Positions 37,701 through 44,618 of a stretch of 64,000 bases of DNA are shown here, piece by piece. Within the stretch, counting starts at the first letter, position 1, and each line of letters starts with the position of its first letter. The notes below the pieces were generated by a model. It was not told the origin of the DNA. It made no database searches and worked only from the letters and a program-made list of their open reading frames with translations. Position numbers and translations under genes: made by a program. Source of the stretch: Cohnella nanjingensis (lineage in GTDB: Bacteria; Bacillota; Bacilli; Paenibacillales; Paenibacillaceae); NCBI RefSeq assembly GCF_014212125.1, contig NZ_JACJVP010000011.1, positions 1 to 64,000 of the forward strand. Reading direction: 5' to 3'.

Positions 37701-39704
37701 AACTTATCGATCACAGGCGGCGGCACCGCCGCGGGAGACGTGAAGCTGCTGCAGAAAGGGCTGCTCCTGCTGCAGGACAACGATTACGCGCTCAGCTTCG
37801 ATGCCATGGCCTCGACCGCCAGAACCGTCCAGGTCGGCTTGTACCGCAAAGACGGCTCGCCGATGGCCGTTCGCGACGTACAGATCCCCTCGTCCACGGG
37901 AACGGTTACGGCCTCGTTCGAGCATCTGGAGGGAGAGACGGATCCGGAAGCTCAGCTCGTCTTTCTCTTGGGCGGCACGCCGGGCAGCCTGCAGATCGAC
38001 AATGTGAAGCTGCTGCGCACAAGCGTGCACTTCGATCCGGACACCGTCTTCTATCCGCTTCGCAACGGGGATTTCGGCGACGGTCTCGACGCCTGGGAAA
38101 CTTCGGGCAACGATGACCAGTCCGGCGCGGCCGGTGCCGGCGCGATTCGCTTGGCGACGGCGGCAGAGGGAGCCAAGATCACCGTAGACAACCAGGGCGG
38201 CAAGCCGTGGAACGCGCTCCTGTTCCAGAGCGGAATTCCGGTGAAGGCAAACGTTCCGTACGAGCTCAGCTTCGAAGCCCGCTCCACGGTCGATCGGCCG
38301 ATGGAAGTGGTGGTGGAGAACGCCGGCCCGAGGCAGCTTGACCAGACCGTCCAGCTGACGAACGAGAAGACCGTTTACGCGTTTGAATTCAAGCCGGGCA
38401 AGAGCGAGAACGTCGGCCTGAAGTTTTTGCTGGGCCTCATCCATGAAGGCGATCCGAAGCTCGCCTCGCACGACGTCTATCTCGGCAACATCGCCTTGAA
38501 GGTGAAAAACGCGCCCGTGGCACAGCCGCCGTCCTTGCGGAAGGACGCTTCCGACAACGTGCTGGGACGCGACATCGAGATCGCGTTTGCGGATCGGGAG
38601 GATTGGCGGTCGAAGGTAACGAAGGTCGCCATTGACGGAATCGCCTTAAGCGGCGATCAATACGAGCTCTCGGCGGGGCTGCTCAAGCTTCGCGCCGACT
38701 GCTTTACCGCGCCAGGCAGCCATATCGTTTCGGTTGCGGCTGCGGGCTACGCCGAGACTACCGTTGCGCAATCGATTCTGTCCGATGACGGCAATCTCGT
38801 CGTCAACGGGGATTTTGCGGGCGGCACCAGCCGTTGGCTAACTTGGTCCGGCGAAGGCGGAGCGGCCGAACTGACGGTCGCGAACGGCGTCGGTTCGGTA
38901 GCCGTAACGGCCAAGGGCGGTCCGACTTGGGCGAATCAGCTGTACCAAGAGGGTATTCCGATGTCGGCGGGCAAGACGTACGAGCTCCGCTTCGAAGCCG
39001 CCTCTACGGTGGATCGGCCGATTACGGTGGAGTTCACCAATACGACGGCGGGCGCGCAATCGTTCATCCTGACGTCTCAGATGACCACCTTTACCAAGAC
39101 CTTTACCGTGGCAACCGGAGCTCCGCTCAAGCTGAACTTCCTGCTCGGGAATGTCACGGTCGGAGATGCGATCACGCCGGACGGCGTCCATACGATTCGC
39201 TTGGACGACATCTCGGTCAAGGAAGTCGAGGCGCCTGTCCCTACAGGCCATGAGCTGCTGAACGGCACGTTCGACGGCGGCATCGAGCACTGGAGCCTGT
39301 TCAAGAAAGCGGGCGAATCCGATGCTTCGATGGAGGTGGAGGACGGGGTTCTGAACGTCCGATGGACGAATGATGACGGCTACGAGATCTGGGCTACGCA
39401 GGTGTATCAGGACAATCTGGCGATGAAGGCAGGCAAGTCGTATACCCTCTCTCTGAAGATCAAATCGTCGAACGACAAGGATATTTTCGTCTCGCTCGAG
39501 AATGGCGCGAACTCCGGCATTCAGTACTTGCCGGCCCAATCGGTTCATCTGATCGGAGGCGCAGACTTCCAGACCGTCTCGTTCGATTTGGTCATCGGGG
39601 CGGAAGCCGTCTCGAACGGCAAGCTCGTCTTCCAGATGGGAGGCAACCATCCCGTTTCCCACACGATCAGTCTGGACGATATCGTGCTGATCGAGAAGCC
39701 TTAA
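34788..39704 (+). CDS. SLH-anchored beta-1,3-glucanase, GH16 with five CBM4/9-like modules
   Basis: Giant cell-surface laminarinase, 1638 residues, GAGGAGGAG before the ATG. Signal peptide to about 30. Three SLH domains about 35-210 (YPDGTLKPERPITRAEF is the first core) bind the wall. A repetitive region about 215-420 of unknown role follows. A Thr-Pro linker (about 424-473) contains a DNA-level 30-base tandem repeat. GH16 catalytic domain about 474-727 with GEIDIMEGWG; nucleophile Glu596, acid/base Glu601. The rest (about 745-1638) holds about five beta-sandwich modules, each opening with an NGxF-type motif (YNGGFKDN, YNGTFDQG, RNGDFGDG, VNGDFAGG, LNGTFDGG) and probably glucan-binding. It shares its operator with the GH64 gene. 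Confidence 0.92.
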   Translation: MKLHRFSTRAASAALAAVLAFGPAASGSAQAASAVKAPVSHWADRSLERWTQAGILQGYPDGTLKPERPITRAEFAAVVNRLFAFTARSDAAIPDAPSAWAAAEMAKAFAAGYLSPDSAGRADPGRAMTRAEASLALNRLFELQAPANADDAGWPDLNGLNEETVGAIRGLTANGYIQGLPGGTFGPNRILTRAELATIADRLIALLVRDKGTVQPGAVTGNAVVNADGAVLNDADISGNLYLTPGIGEGRTSLNRTAVTGTTFVRGGGVHGIELTDAKLGDVAVEKDNDQVRLHAAGRTTIGNVRFDRGGTLEADDAASDGISGVEISSGAKEVHLKGKFARVATVPHGTEQVLLVLSGHAAELVLDGSVRIRLADGAVIDKLRVSKSAAGSWIEGKGRVGKVEDLSGSFANRLEVGSGGGSGTTPTSTPTPTSTPTSTPTPTSTPTPTPTPTPTPIPTPTPTPTPTPSPGTSDWQLVWSDEFSGGTIDSSKWTYDTTNGSSVGNPGWGNNELEYYTDRPDNAKVEDGQLVITARKESYGGMPYTSARLKTRGLFSQAYGKFEIRAKAPTGKGLWPAIWMLPENYEYGTWAASGEIDIMEGWGSKPGTIAGTIHYGEQWPGNVYSGNSYDLPNNGTIADFHTYALEWEPNEMRWYVDGKLYSTKNDWYSKGVGQHDNYAYPAPFDQPFHLLLNLAVGGNFDGNPTEETSFPARMEVDYVRVYAKDRYGPATPPVYAKEAYAPGSRLPQGPDQDLVYNGGFKDNVDGDAGMGTPGTAYWAFYKDPGASGSVTIDNIGGTNYAHVSIASAGGNSYSIQPQAIVALAKGRSYKLTFDAKTDTTRNMTVRLTGGASRGFAAYSQSLNAALTSDFRSYEMMFQMKEASDAAARIEFNMGTDAHPVWFGNAKLVEIDGIPFDHDSAKQPQEDGNHAYNGTFDQGEPNRMSYWHLETSEGASATASVPSNPASERKLNLSITGGGTAAGDVKLLQKGLLLLQDNDYALSFDAMASTARTVQVGLYRKDGSPMAVRDVQIPSSTGTVTASFEHLEGETDPEAQLVFLLGGTPGSLQIDNVKLLRTSVHFDPDTVFYPLRNGDFGDGLDAWETSGNDDQSGAAGAGAIRLATAAEGAKITVDNQGGKPWNALLFQSGIPVKANVPYELSFEARSTVDRPMEVVVENAGPRQLDQTVQLTNEKTVYAFEFKPGKSENVGLKFLLGLIHEGDPKLASHDVYLGNIALKVKNAPVAQPPSLRKDASDNVLGRDIEIAFADREDWRSKVTKVAIDGIALSGDQYELSAGLLKLRADCFTAPGSHIVSVAAAGYAETTVAQSILSDDGNLVVNGDFAGGTSRWLTWSGEGGAAELTVANGVGSVAVTAKGGPTWANQLYQEGIPMSAGKTYELRFEAASTVDRPITVEFTNTTAGAQSFILTSQMTTFTKTFTVATGAPLKLNFLLGNVTVGDAITPDGVHTIRLDDISVKEVEAPVPTGHELLNGTFDGGIEHWSLFKKAGESDASMEVEDGVLNVRWTNDDGYEIWATQVYQDNLAMKAGKSYTLSLKIKSSNDKDIFVSLENGANSGIQYLPAQSVHLIGGADFQTVSFDLVIGAEAVSNGKLVFQMGGNHPVSHTISLDDIVLIEKP
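36063..36122 (+). repeat. Two copies of a 30-base tandem repeat in the Thr-Pro linker
   Basis: The 30-base unit beginning ACGCCGACGTCTACGCCGAC occurs at 36063-36092 and again at 36093-36122, followed by degenerate ACGCCAACCCC-type repeats to about 36200. It encodes the flexible PTSTPTPTST linker and is likely to vary in copy number among strains. Confidence 0.85.
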
Positions 39705-39727
39705 CGCGCTTCAAGGTATCCAAAATG

Positions 39728-39770
39728 GGTTTCCGAACTGCTTTTGCGGGCAGTTTGGAAACCTTTTTTA
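39728..39770 (+). terminator. Terminator after the GH16 gene
   Basis: Stem GGTTTCCGAACTGC (39728-39741) / GCAGTTTGGAAACC (39750-39763), one wobble, eight-base loop, then a T run (39764-39769). Confidence 0.9.
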
Positions 39771-39894
39771 TTTCCTGTTTAACCGATTAGGTGGAACTTA
39801 AGGCTTCAATGTAGTATGAATATATTAACCGCATCGGTTCATGAGAAGATTATCAATATCATTGCGATCTAGGAAAACAAACGAGGTGAAGTCT

Positions 39895-40227
39895 ATGCTG
39901 GATGTATTTACGAAAAGAAGAATCGAGAAGATCATGGATGAATATACGGAGAGGAAAGTTCCAAAGCATGTTCGAGACCAAATGAAGTTAAGTTATAAGA
40001 TCAGAGGCAATAGCGTTACGCTGATGGAAGAAAGACCCGCCTATAGGGGGGATGGGTGGGTGCAATATCATATCGCTCAATTTCGGTTAGACCAAAGTAA
40101 ATGGAAGATTTATTGGCAAGATAGCAAGGATAAATGGCATTTCGTAGAGGATTATGAGCCGGACGAAGTTTTTGAAAAACAATTAAGGGCGGTAGATCAA
40201 GATAGAAGTGGAATGTTTTGGGGCTGA
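39895..40227 (+). CDS. DUF3024-family small cytoplasmic protein
   Basis: 110 residues, no signal peptide or membrane segment. ATG at 39895 with GAGGTGAAG seven bases upstream; an in-frame ATG at 39841 lacks a binding site. The order of motifs (RRIEKIMDEYTERKVP, then VTLMEERP, WVQYHIAQFRLD, WKIYWQDSKDKWHFVEDYEP) is that of DUF3024 proteins common in Bacillales. Function unknown. It stands alone between terminated units and is more AT-rich than the glucanase gene before it. Confidence 0.8.
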   Translation: MLDVFTKRRIEKIMDEYTERKVPKHVRDQMKLSYKIRGNSVTLMEERPAYRGDGWVQYHIAQFRLDQSKWKIYWQDSKDKWHFVEDYEPDEVFEKQLRAVDQDRSGMFWG

Positions 40228-40241
40228 AGATTGATTACTAA

Positions 40242-40271
40242 TTGTAAGTCTTTCATTAAAAATGCTATACT
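40242..40271 (+). promoter_or_regulatory. Promoter of the LacI regulator gene 40302
   Basis: -35 TTGTAA (40242-40247), 18-base spacer, -10 TATACT (40266-40271), about 30 bases before the GTG start. Confidence 0.6.
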
Positions 40272-40301
40272 TGTGAAAATGGACGTTGAAGGAGCAGAAA
40301 A

Positions 40302-41300
40302 GTGAACATTTACGATATTGCGAAAGAGGCGGGAGTGTCCATCGCGACGGTATCCCGCGTGCTGAATAATCCCGCCGCGGTCAGCGCGAAGACGCGGGAG
40401 AAAGTGACCGCGATCATGAACCAGGCCAATTTTACGCCCAAGCTTGGTACGAATCAGGGCAAATCCAAGGATTTGGCCTTTTTTACGTCATCCTCTTCCA
40501 TTCAGGTCGAAAACAGCATCATCGCCGGAATCGCGGAGGTCGCGTTCTTCGAGAAATTGAGCATCAAGCTATGCTCCATCGACGATTTGCCGAGAAAATC
40601 CGCGGACCTGGCCTCCTATTTCGCCGATAAAGGGATCGGCGGTGCGATTTTCACGACGGTTCCGTACACGGAAGAACACTATCGCGACATCACCAAAGCG
40701 GTTCCTTGCGTTCTTCTGTTCAATCAAATTAACGAGCACTCGGTGAATTATATCCGCGCGGATCATTATAAGGCAGGCTATATGGCGATCGACCATTTGC
40801 TGCAGATGAACCATACCCGCATTGCCATCGTGGACGAATTCCGGTCACCCGATCATCGCGATCGGCTTCGCGGAGCCATGGAAGCCATTGCGACTAATAA
40901 GCTTGAAGGATTCGACGAGAACCACCTGATCAACGTGACGCACTTGAACGAGATCGATATGTGCCTGCAGATCGACTATTATCTGGAGCGTTATCCGGAG
41001 ACGACGGCGCTGTTCGTAGCCAACGATAACTTCGTGCCGACGCTTTACCGCCATTTCCGCACGAAGGGCATTCGGGTTCCGGACGACTTCTCGATTATCG
41101 GAGCCGACGATGTCCCCGGGAGCGCGGATTTATACCCGCCGCTTACGACCGTCAGGCAGCCCGTTAAGCAAATGAGCATCAAGGCCGCGCAATATTTGAG
41201 CGATATGATCCATGGTCTGAAAGCGGCAGAGCAGCCGATGCAGGAAATTTTCGACGTTCAGTTGATCGTTAGAGCCTCAACCAGGAAGCTGCCAGATTAA
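40302..41300 (+). CDS. LacI/GalR-family transcriptional regulator (module 5)
   Basis: Regulator of 332 residues with GTG start and GAAGGAG upstream. HTH IYDIAKEAGVSIATVSRVLNN (about 3-22) is canonical; the hinge segment that normally carries PNxxARxL is altered (FTPKLGTNQGKSKDLAFF), so the minor-groove-inserting Leu is not evident. The sugar-binding core is recognisable (HTRIAIVDEF, TTALFVANDNFVPTLYRHF, IRVPDDFSIIGADDVP). It lies 111 bases before the module 5 binding-protein gene; a 17-base palindrome inside that promoter is its likely operator. Confidence 0.9.
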   Translation: MNIYDIAKEAGVSIATVSRVLNNPAAVSAKTREKVTAIMNQANFTPKLGTNQGKSKDLAFFTSSSSIQVENSIIAGIAEVAFFEKLSIKLCSIDDLPRKSADLASYFADKGIGGAIFTTVPYTEEHYRDITKAVPCVLLFNQINEHSVNYIRADHYKAGYMAIDHLLQMNHTRIAIVDEFRSPDHRDRLRGAMEAIATNKLEGFDENHLINVTHLNEIDMCLQIDYYLERYPETTALFVANDNFVPTLYRHFRTKGIRVPDDFSIIGADDVPGSADLYPPLTTVRQPVKQMSIKAAQYLSDMIHGLKAAEQPMQEIFDVQLIVRASTRKLPD

Positions 41301-41315
41301 TTTTGGGCGAATGGA

Positions 41316-41345
41316 TTGACAGAATGTTCGAAACGAACATATAAT
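41316..41345 (+). promoter_or_regulatory. Promoter with embedded palindromic operator for the module 5 operon
   Basis: -35 TTGACA (41316-41321), 18-base spacer, -10 TATAAT (41340-41345). The spacer holds a perfect palindrome ATGTTCG-AAA-CGAACAT (41324-41340) that touches the -10. A repressor bound there would exclude RNA polymerase; the adjacent 40302 LacI protein is the obvious candidate (inference). Confidence 0.82.
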
Positions 41346-41411
41346 CATTAATGTAAGATAAATTGTAACACTTACAGAAATAAATCAAAACACTTAGGGG
41401 ATGAACGGACG

Positions 41412-42731
41412 ATGAAAAAAAGGCTGACTGCGATGATCGCGGTCCTGGCGGTTGCGCTGCTTGCGGCGTGCGGTTCCGGCAATCATGAAAGCGCTGGCAC
41501 GACTTCCGCGACTCCAATTCCTTCCGGAACGGCTTCGGCTTCCGCGAAAGAGCCCGTGGAGATTGTCGTCGTTTCGCAAGTGGGACCGGACGGTACGGAG
41601 ACGAGGGATCCGATCTGGGATCGCGTGGAACAGAATGTGCCGGGAGTCAAAATCAAGATCGTATGGGCCACCGACAGCACGACGAATAAACAGAATCAGC
41701 TGATAGCCGCGCATACTCCGCCGGACCTTATCCGCGGGGGAGACGTCTACACGACGCAATACGGCGATTTTCTGGAACCGCTCGACAGTTATCTCGAGAA
41801 GATTCCGGAAGGGATGAACGCGTATGAAGGCGCTATCATGAAGAATCTGAAGTACAAGGATCAGACGGTTTGGCTGCCGCTGAATTATAATATCGGACTT
41901 CTTTATTACAACAAGAAGCTGTTCGATCAGGAAGGACTGGATTACCCGACCAATGATTGGACCTGGGATCAGTATTATGAAGCTTCCAAAAGGTTGACCA
42001 AGTACGACTCCAAACACGCGGCGACGCAATGGGGCTCGGAAACGACGTTCGGCTGGTGGGGAGAATGGCTCACCTGGGTTCGCGAAGCGGGCGGGGATTT
42101 CATGAAGGACGGCAAGGTCGTCATGGACACGCCAGAGGCCATCGTAGGTTTGAATGGGTTCCTGCGCAAAACGAGGGGGGAGGACAAATCCGGTCCTCAG
42201 CCGGGAGAATCGGATTTGGGAGGCTTCGCCGGCGGCAAAGTGGCCATGGTGTACAGCGGTCACACCGGAAATTTCGCGACCTATAACAAAGTAGCTGGTT
42301 TACAGTGGGACGTCGTCGCGCTGCCGAGAGGACCCGGGGGCAGCCGCGGCGCGGAGCTGGCCGTCGACGCCTTCGGCCTGTCGAGTTCGAGCAAGCATAA
42401 GGATAAGGCGTGGGAGGTTCTGAAGTTCCTGACTTCCGAGCAGGGGATGGTCGGCGATCTGAGCAAGAACGGCGCGCCGGTCGTCTTGAAATCGGCGATG
42501 GAGCGGGCGCTCGCGGTTCCGGCGGAGCAAAGGAGCAATCCCGCAAGCCTGGAGAACATCGTGACGGCCGCCAAGGAAGGCATGATCTTGCCTGCGGATG
42601 CCGATTTCGTTCATATGGCGATCAATATCGCGCAGCCGGAGATCGATCTGATGCTGGAAGGCAAGCAGTCGCCGGAGGAAGCGGCCAAACGCATCACCGA
42701 GCAAGCTAATTCTTATATCGCGACGCGTTAG
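41412..42731 (+). CDS. Sugar ABC transporter substrate-binding lipoprotein (module 5)
   Basis: Family 1 solute-binding lipoprotein, 439 residues. Lipobox ALLAAC (Cys about 20), Thr/Ser/Ala-rich linker to about 48, mature domain with IVVVSQVGPDGTETRDPIWD, LLYYNKKLFDQEGLDYPTN and the FLTSEQGM segment. First gene of a LacI-controlled operon, followed by a hairpin and two permeases. The ligand is presumably a product of the large hydrolases downstream. Confidence 0.93.
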   Translation: MKKRLTAMIAVLAVALLAACGSGNHESAGTTSATPIPSGTASASAKEPVEIVVVSQVGPDGTETRDPIWDRVEQNVPGVKIKIVWATDSTTNKQNQLIAAHTPPDLIRGGDVYTTQYGDFLEPLDSYLEKIPEGMNAYEGAIMKNLKYKDQTVWLPLNYNIGLLYYNKKLFDQEGLDYPTNDWTWDQYYEASKRLTKYDSKHAATQWGSETTFGWWGEWLTWVREAGGDFMKDGKVVMDTPEAIVGLNGFLRKTRGEDKSGPQPGESDLGGFAGGKVAMVYSGHTGNFATYNKVAGLQWDVVALPRGPGGSRGAELAVDAFGLSSSSKHKDKAWEVLKFLTSEQGMVGDLSKNGAPVVLKSAMERALAVPAEQRSNPASLENIVTAAKEGMILPADADFVHMAINIAQPEIDLMLEGKQSPEEAAKRITEQANSYIATR

Positions 42732-42747
42732 GGAACGGCATGGAGGC

Positions 42748-42777
42748 AAGGAGAGGGGACTCCCTCTCCTTTTGTTT
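42748..42777 (+). terminator. Intercistronic hairpin after the module 5 binding protein
   Basis: Perfect 10-base stem AAGGAGAGGG (42748-42757) / CCCTCTCCTT (42762-42771) with a four-base loop, followed by TTGTTT. Terminator-like; partial read-through to the permeases is expected because no new promoter is visible before them. Confidence 0.75.
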
Positions 42778-42834
42778 AAACGCACCAGGGTCCCGCACCC
42801 GGAAGAAACGGGGATCCGCCAAGGAGGCAACCGC

Positions 42835-43725
42835 ATGAGCAGAATGAAGGAAGCGCGCTATTTTCTGGCGTTCCTTGCACCGTGGTTAATCGGAATCGTC
42901 GTATTCGTGGGATATCCGATCATCCATTCGCTTTACTTGAGTTTTACCGATGCCTCGTTTCTGAAGATGGGCATGGAGCACGGAGTCGGCTTTAAGAACT
43001 ATAGGACGGCGCTGCTGCACGACGTGAATTTCGGTCGGGCGCTCGTGAATTCGCTGTGGTTTTCGGTCTTCTCCGTCCCGCTCGTCTTGTTTGTCGGTCT
43101 GATCGGCGCTCTCTTACTGAACCGAAAAGTAAAGGGGAAGAGCATCTTTCGGACGCTTTATTTCCTGCCCTCCCTCATTCCGGCGGCGGCTTCCGTCGTC
43201 CTGGCGAAATCCCTGTTCGAGCCGCAGCACGGCTTCATCAACACCGCGCTCGGTTGGTTCGGCATCCAAGGTCCCGGCTGGATGACGGTGAGCGATTGGG
43301 CGCTGCAGACGCTCGTGATCAACAGCCTATGGGGGTTCGGCCCGGCGATGATCATCTTCTTGGCAGGCTTGCAGAGCGTGCCTGCCAGCCTCTATGACGC
43401 AGCCAACATCGACGGCGCCAGCAAGTGGCAAATGTTCCGCAACGTCACGTTTCCGATGATTTCCCCGGTTTTCTTTTTCAATCTGGTCACGGGCTGCATC
43501 GGTAGCATCCAGACGTTCACGCAGTCGTTCACGGCAGGCGGAGCCATGGGCTCGCCCGGCGGCTCCACGCTGTTCTACGTCGTGTATCTGTACGCGGTGG
43601 CGTTCCAATCCCCGTTCCGTTTCGGCTACGGTTCCGCATTGGCTTGGATCTTATTCGTCATCGTCGGTATCGTCACCCTGCTGAACTTCGTTATCGGCAA
43701 AAAATACGTCCATTACGACAACTAA
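42835..43725 (+). CDS. Sugar ABC transporter permease, MalF/UgpA type (module 5)
   Basis: 296-residue permease; ATG at 42835 has AAGGAGG seven bases upstream, better than the in-frame ATG at 42772, which lies against the hairpin. N-terminal segment YFLAFLAPWLIGIVVFVGYPII, EAA loop YDAANIDGASKWQMFRNVTFP (about 183-203). Followed after 16 bases by its partner. Confidence 0.92.
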   Translation: MSRMKEARYFLAFLAPWLIGIVVFVGYPIIHSLYLSFTDASFLKMGMEHGVGFKNYRTALLHDVNFGRALVNSLWFSVFSVPLVLFVGLIGALLLNRKVKGKSIFRTLYFLPSLIPAAASVVLAKSLFEPQHGFINTALGWFGIQGPGWMTVSDWALQTLVINSLWGFGPAMIIFLAGLQSVPASLYDAANIDGASKWQMFRNVTFPMISPVFFFNLVTGCIGSIQTFTQSFTAGGAMGSPGGSTLFYVVYLYAVAFQSPFRFGYGSALAWILFVIVGIVTLLNFVIGKKYVHYDN

Positions 43726-43741
43726 GAGGGGAGCTTCGAAT

Positions 43742-44599
43742 ATGACTAGACGCATATCATGGGGCTCCGGGGCCGTCTATGCGTTATTGCTGCTGGGCGC
43801 CGCGATCGCTTTCCTGCCCTTCGCATGGATGCTGTTGACTTCCTTCAAAACGTTCGAAGAGGTCAACCAAATTCCGATTCGAATCTTGCCTCATTCCTTG
43901 CACTGGGATAACTATGCGCAGGCGCTTAACCAAATGTCATTCTTCAAGTTCATGGGGAATACCGTTTTCATTACGATTCTCTCCATCGTCGGCACCGTCT
44001 TGTCTTGCAGCGTTACGGCTTACGCCTTCGCCAAATATCGGTTTCCCGGCAAAAACATGATTTTCGGCATCGTGCTCGCGACCATGATGATTCCCGGGCA
44101 GATTACTTCGATTCCGCTGTACATTCAATACCAGAAGTTCGGATGGATCGATACTTATTATCCTTTGATCGTGCCGCTGTTTTTCGCGACGACCAGCTTC
44201 GGCGTTTTTTTGCTGCGGCAGTTTTTCATGACGATTCCGAACGAATTGACCGAGGCGGCCCGGCTGGACGGCTGCGGGGAGTTTCGGATTTTCCGCTCGA
44301 TCGTCATCCCGCTCGTAGCCCCGGCGCTGACTTCCTTGGCTGTATTCGTTTTTCTATGGACTTGGAATGACCTGTTCAACCCGGTCCTGTACTTGCAGTC
44401 GATCGAGAAGTTCACCCTTAGCCAGGGGTTGACGATTCTGACGCTGTCCCAGTCCCGGGAGGCGGGTCCGGCCGGCTTAATTCCTTGGCAATTGACCTCC
44501 GCGGCGATGATCGTCGTCACGCTACCGTCCGTGTTGGTGTTCTTTTTCGCTCAGAAGCAATTTGTCGAAGGAATCGCCATGACCGGAATCAAATCCTGA
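43742..44599 (+). CDS. Sugar ABC transporter permease, MalG/UgpE type (module 5)
   Basis: 285-residue permease. AGAGGGGAG before the ATG; membrane segments from about 10; EAA loop TEAARLDGCGEFRIFRSIVIP; C-terminal AQKQFVEGIAMTGIKS. Nineteen bases separate it from the 1596-residue surface protein, which therefore belongs to the same transcript. Confidence 0.92.
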   Translation: MTRRISWGSGAVYALLLLGAAIAFLPFAWMLLTSFKTFEEVNQIPIRILPHSLHWDNYAQALNQMSFFKFMGNTVFITILSIVGTVLSCSVTAYAFAKYRFPGKNMIFGIVLATMMIPGQITSIPLYIQYQKFGWIDTYYPLIVPLFFATTSFGVFLLRQFFMTIPNELTEAARLDGCGEFRIFRSIVIPLVAPALTSLAVFVFLWTWNDLFNPVLYLQSIEKFTLSQGLTILTLSQSREAGPAGLIPWQLTSAAMIVVTLPSVLVFFFAQKQFVEGIAMTGIKS

Positions 44600-44618
44600 C
44601 GTTGAAGGAGGATCATCA

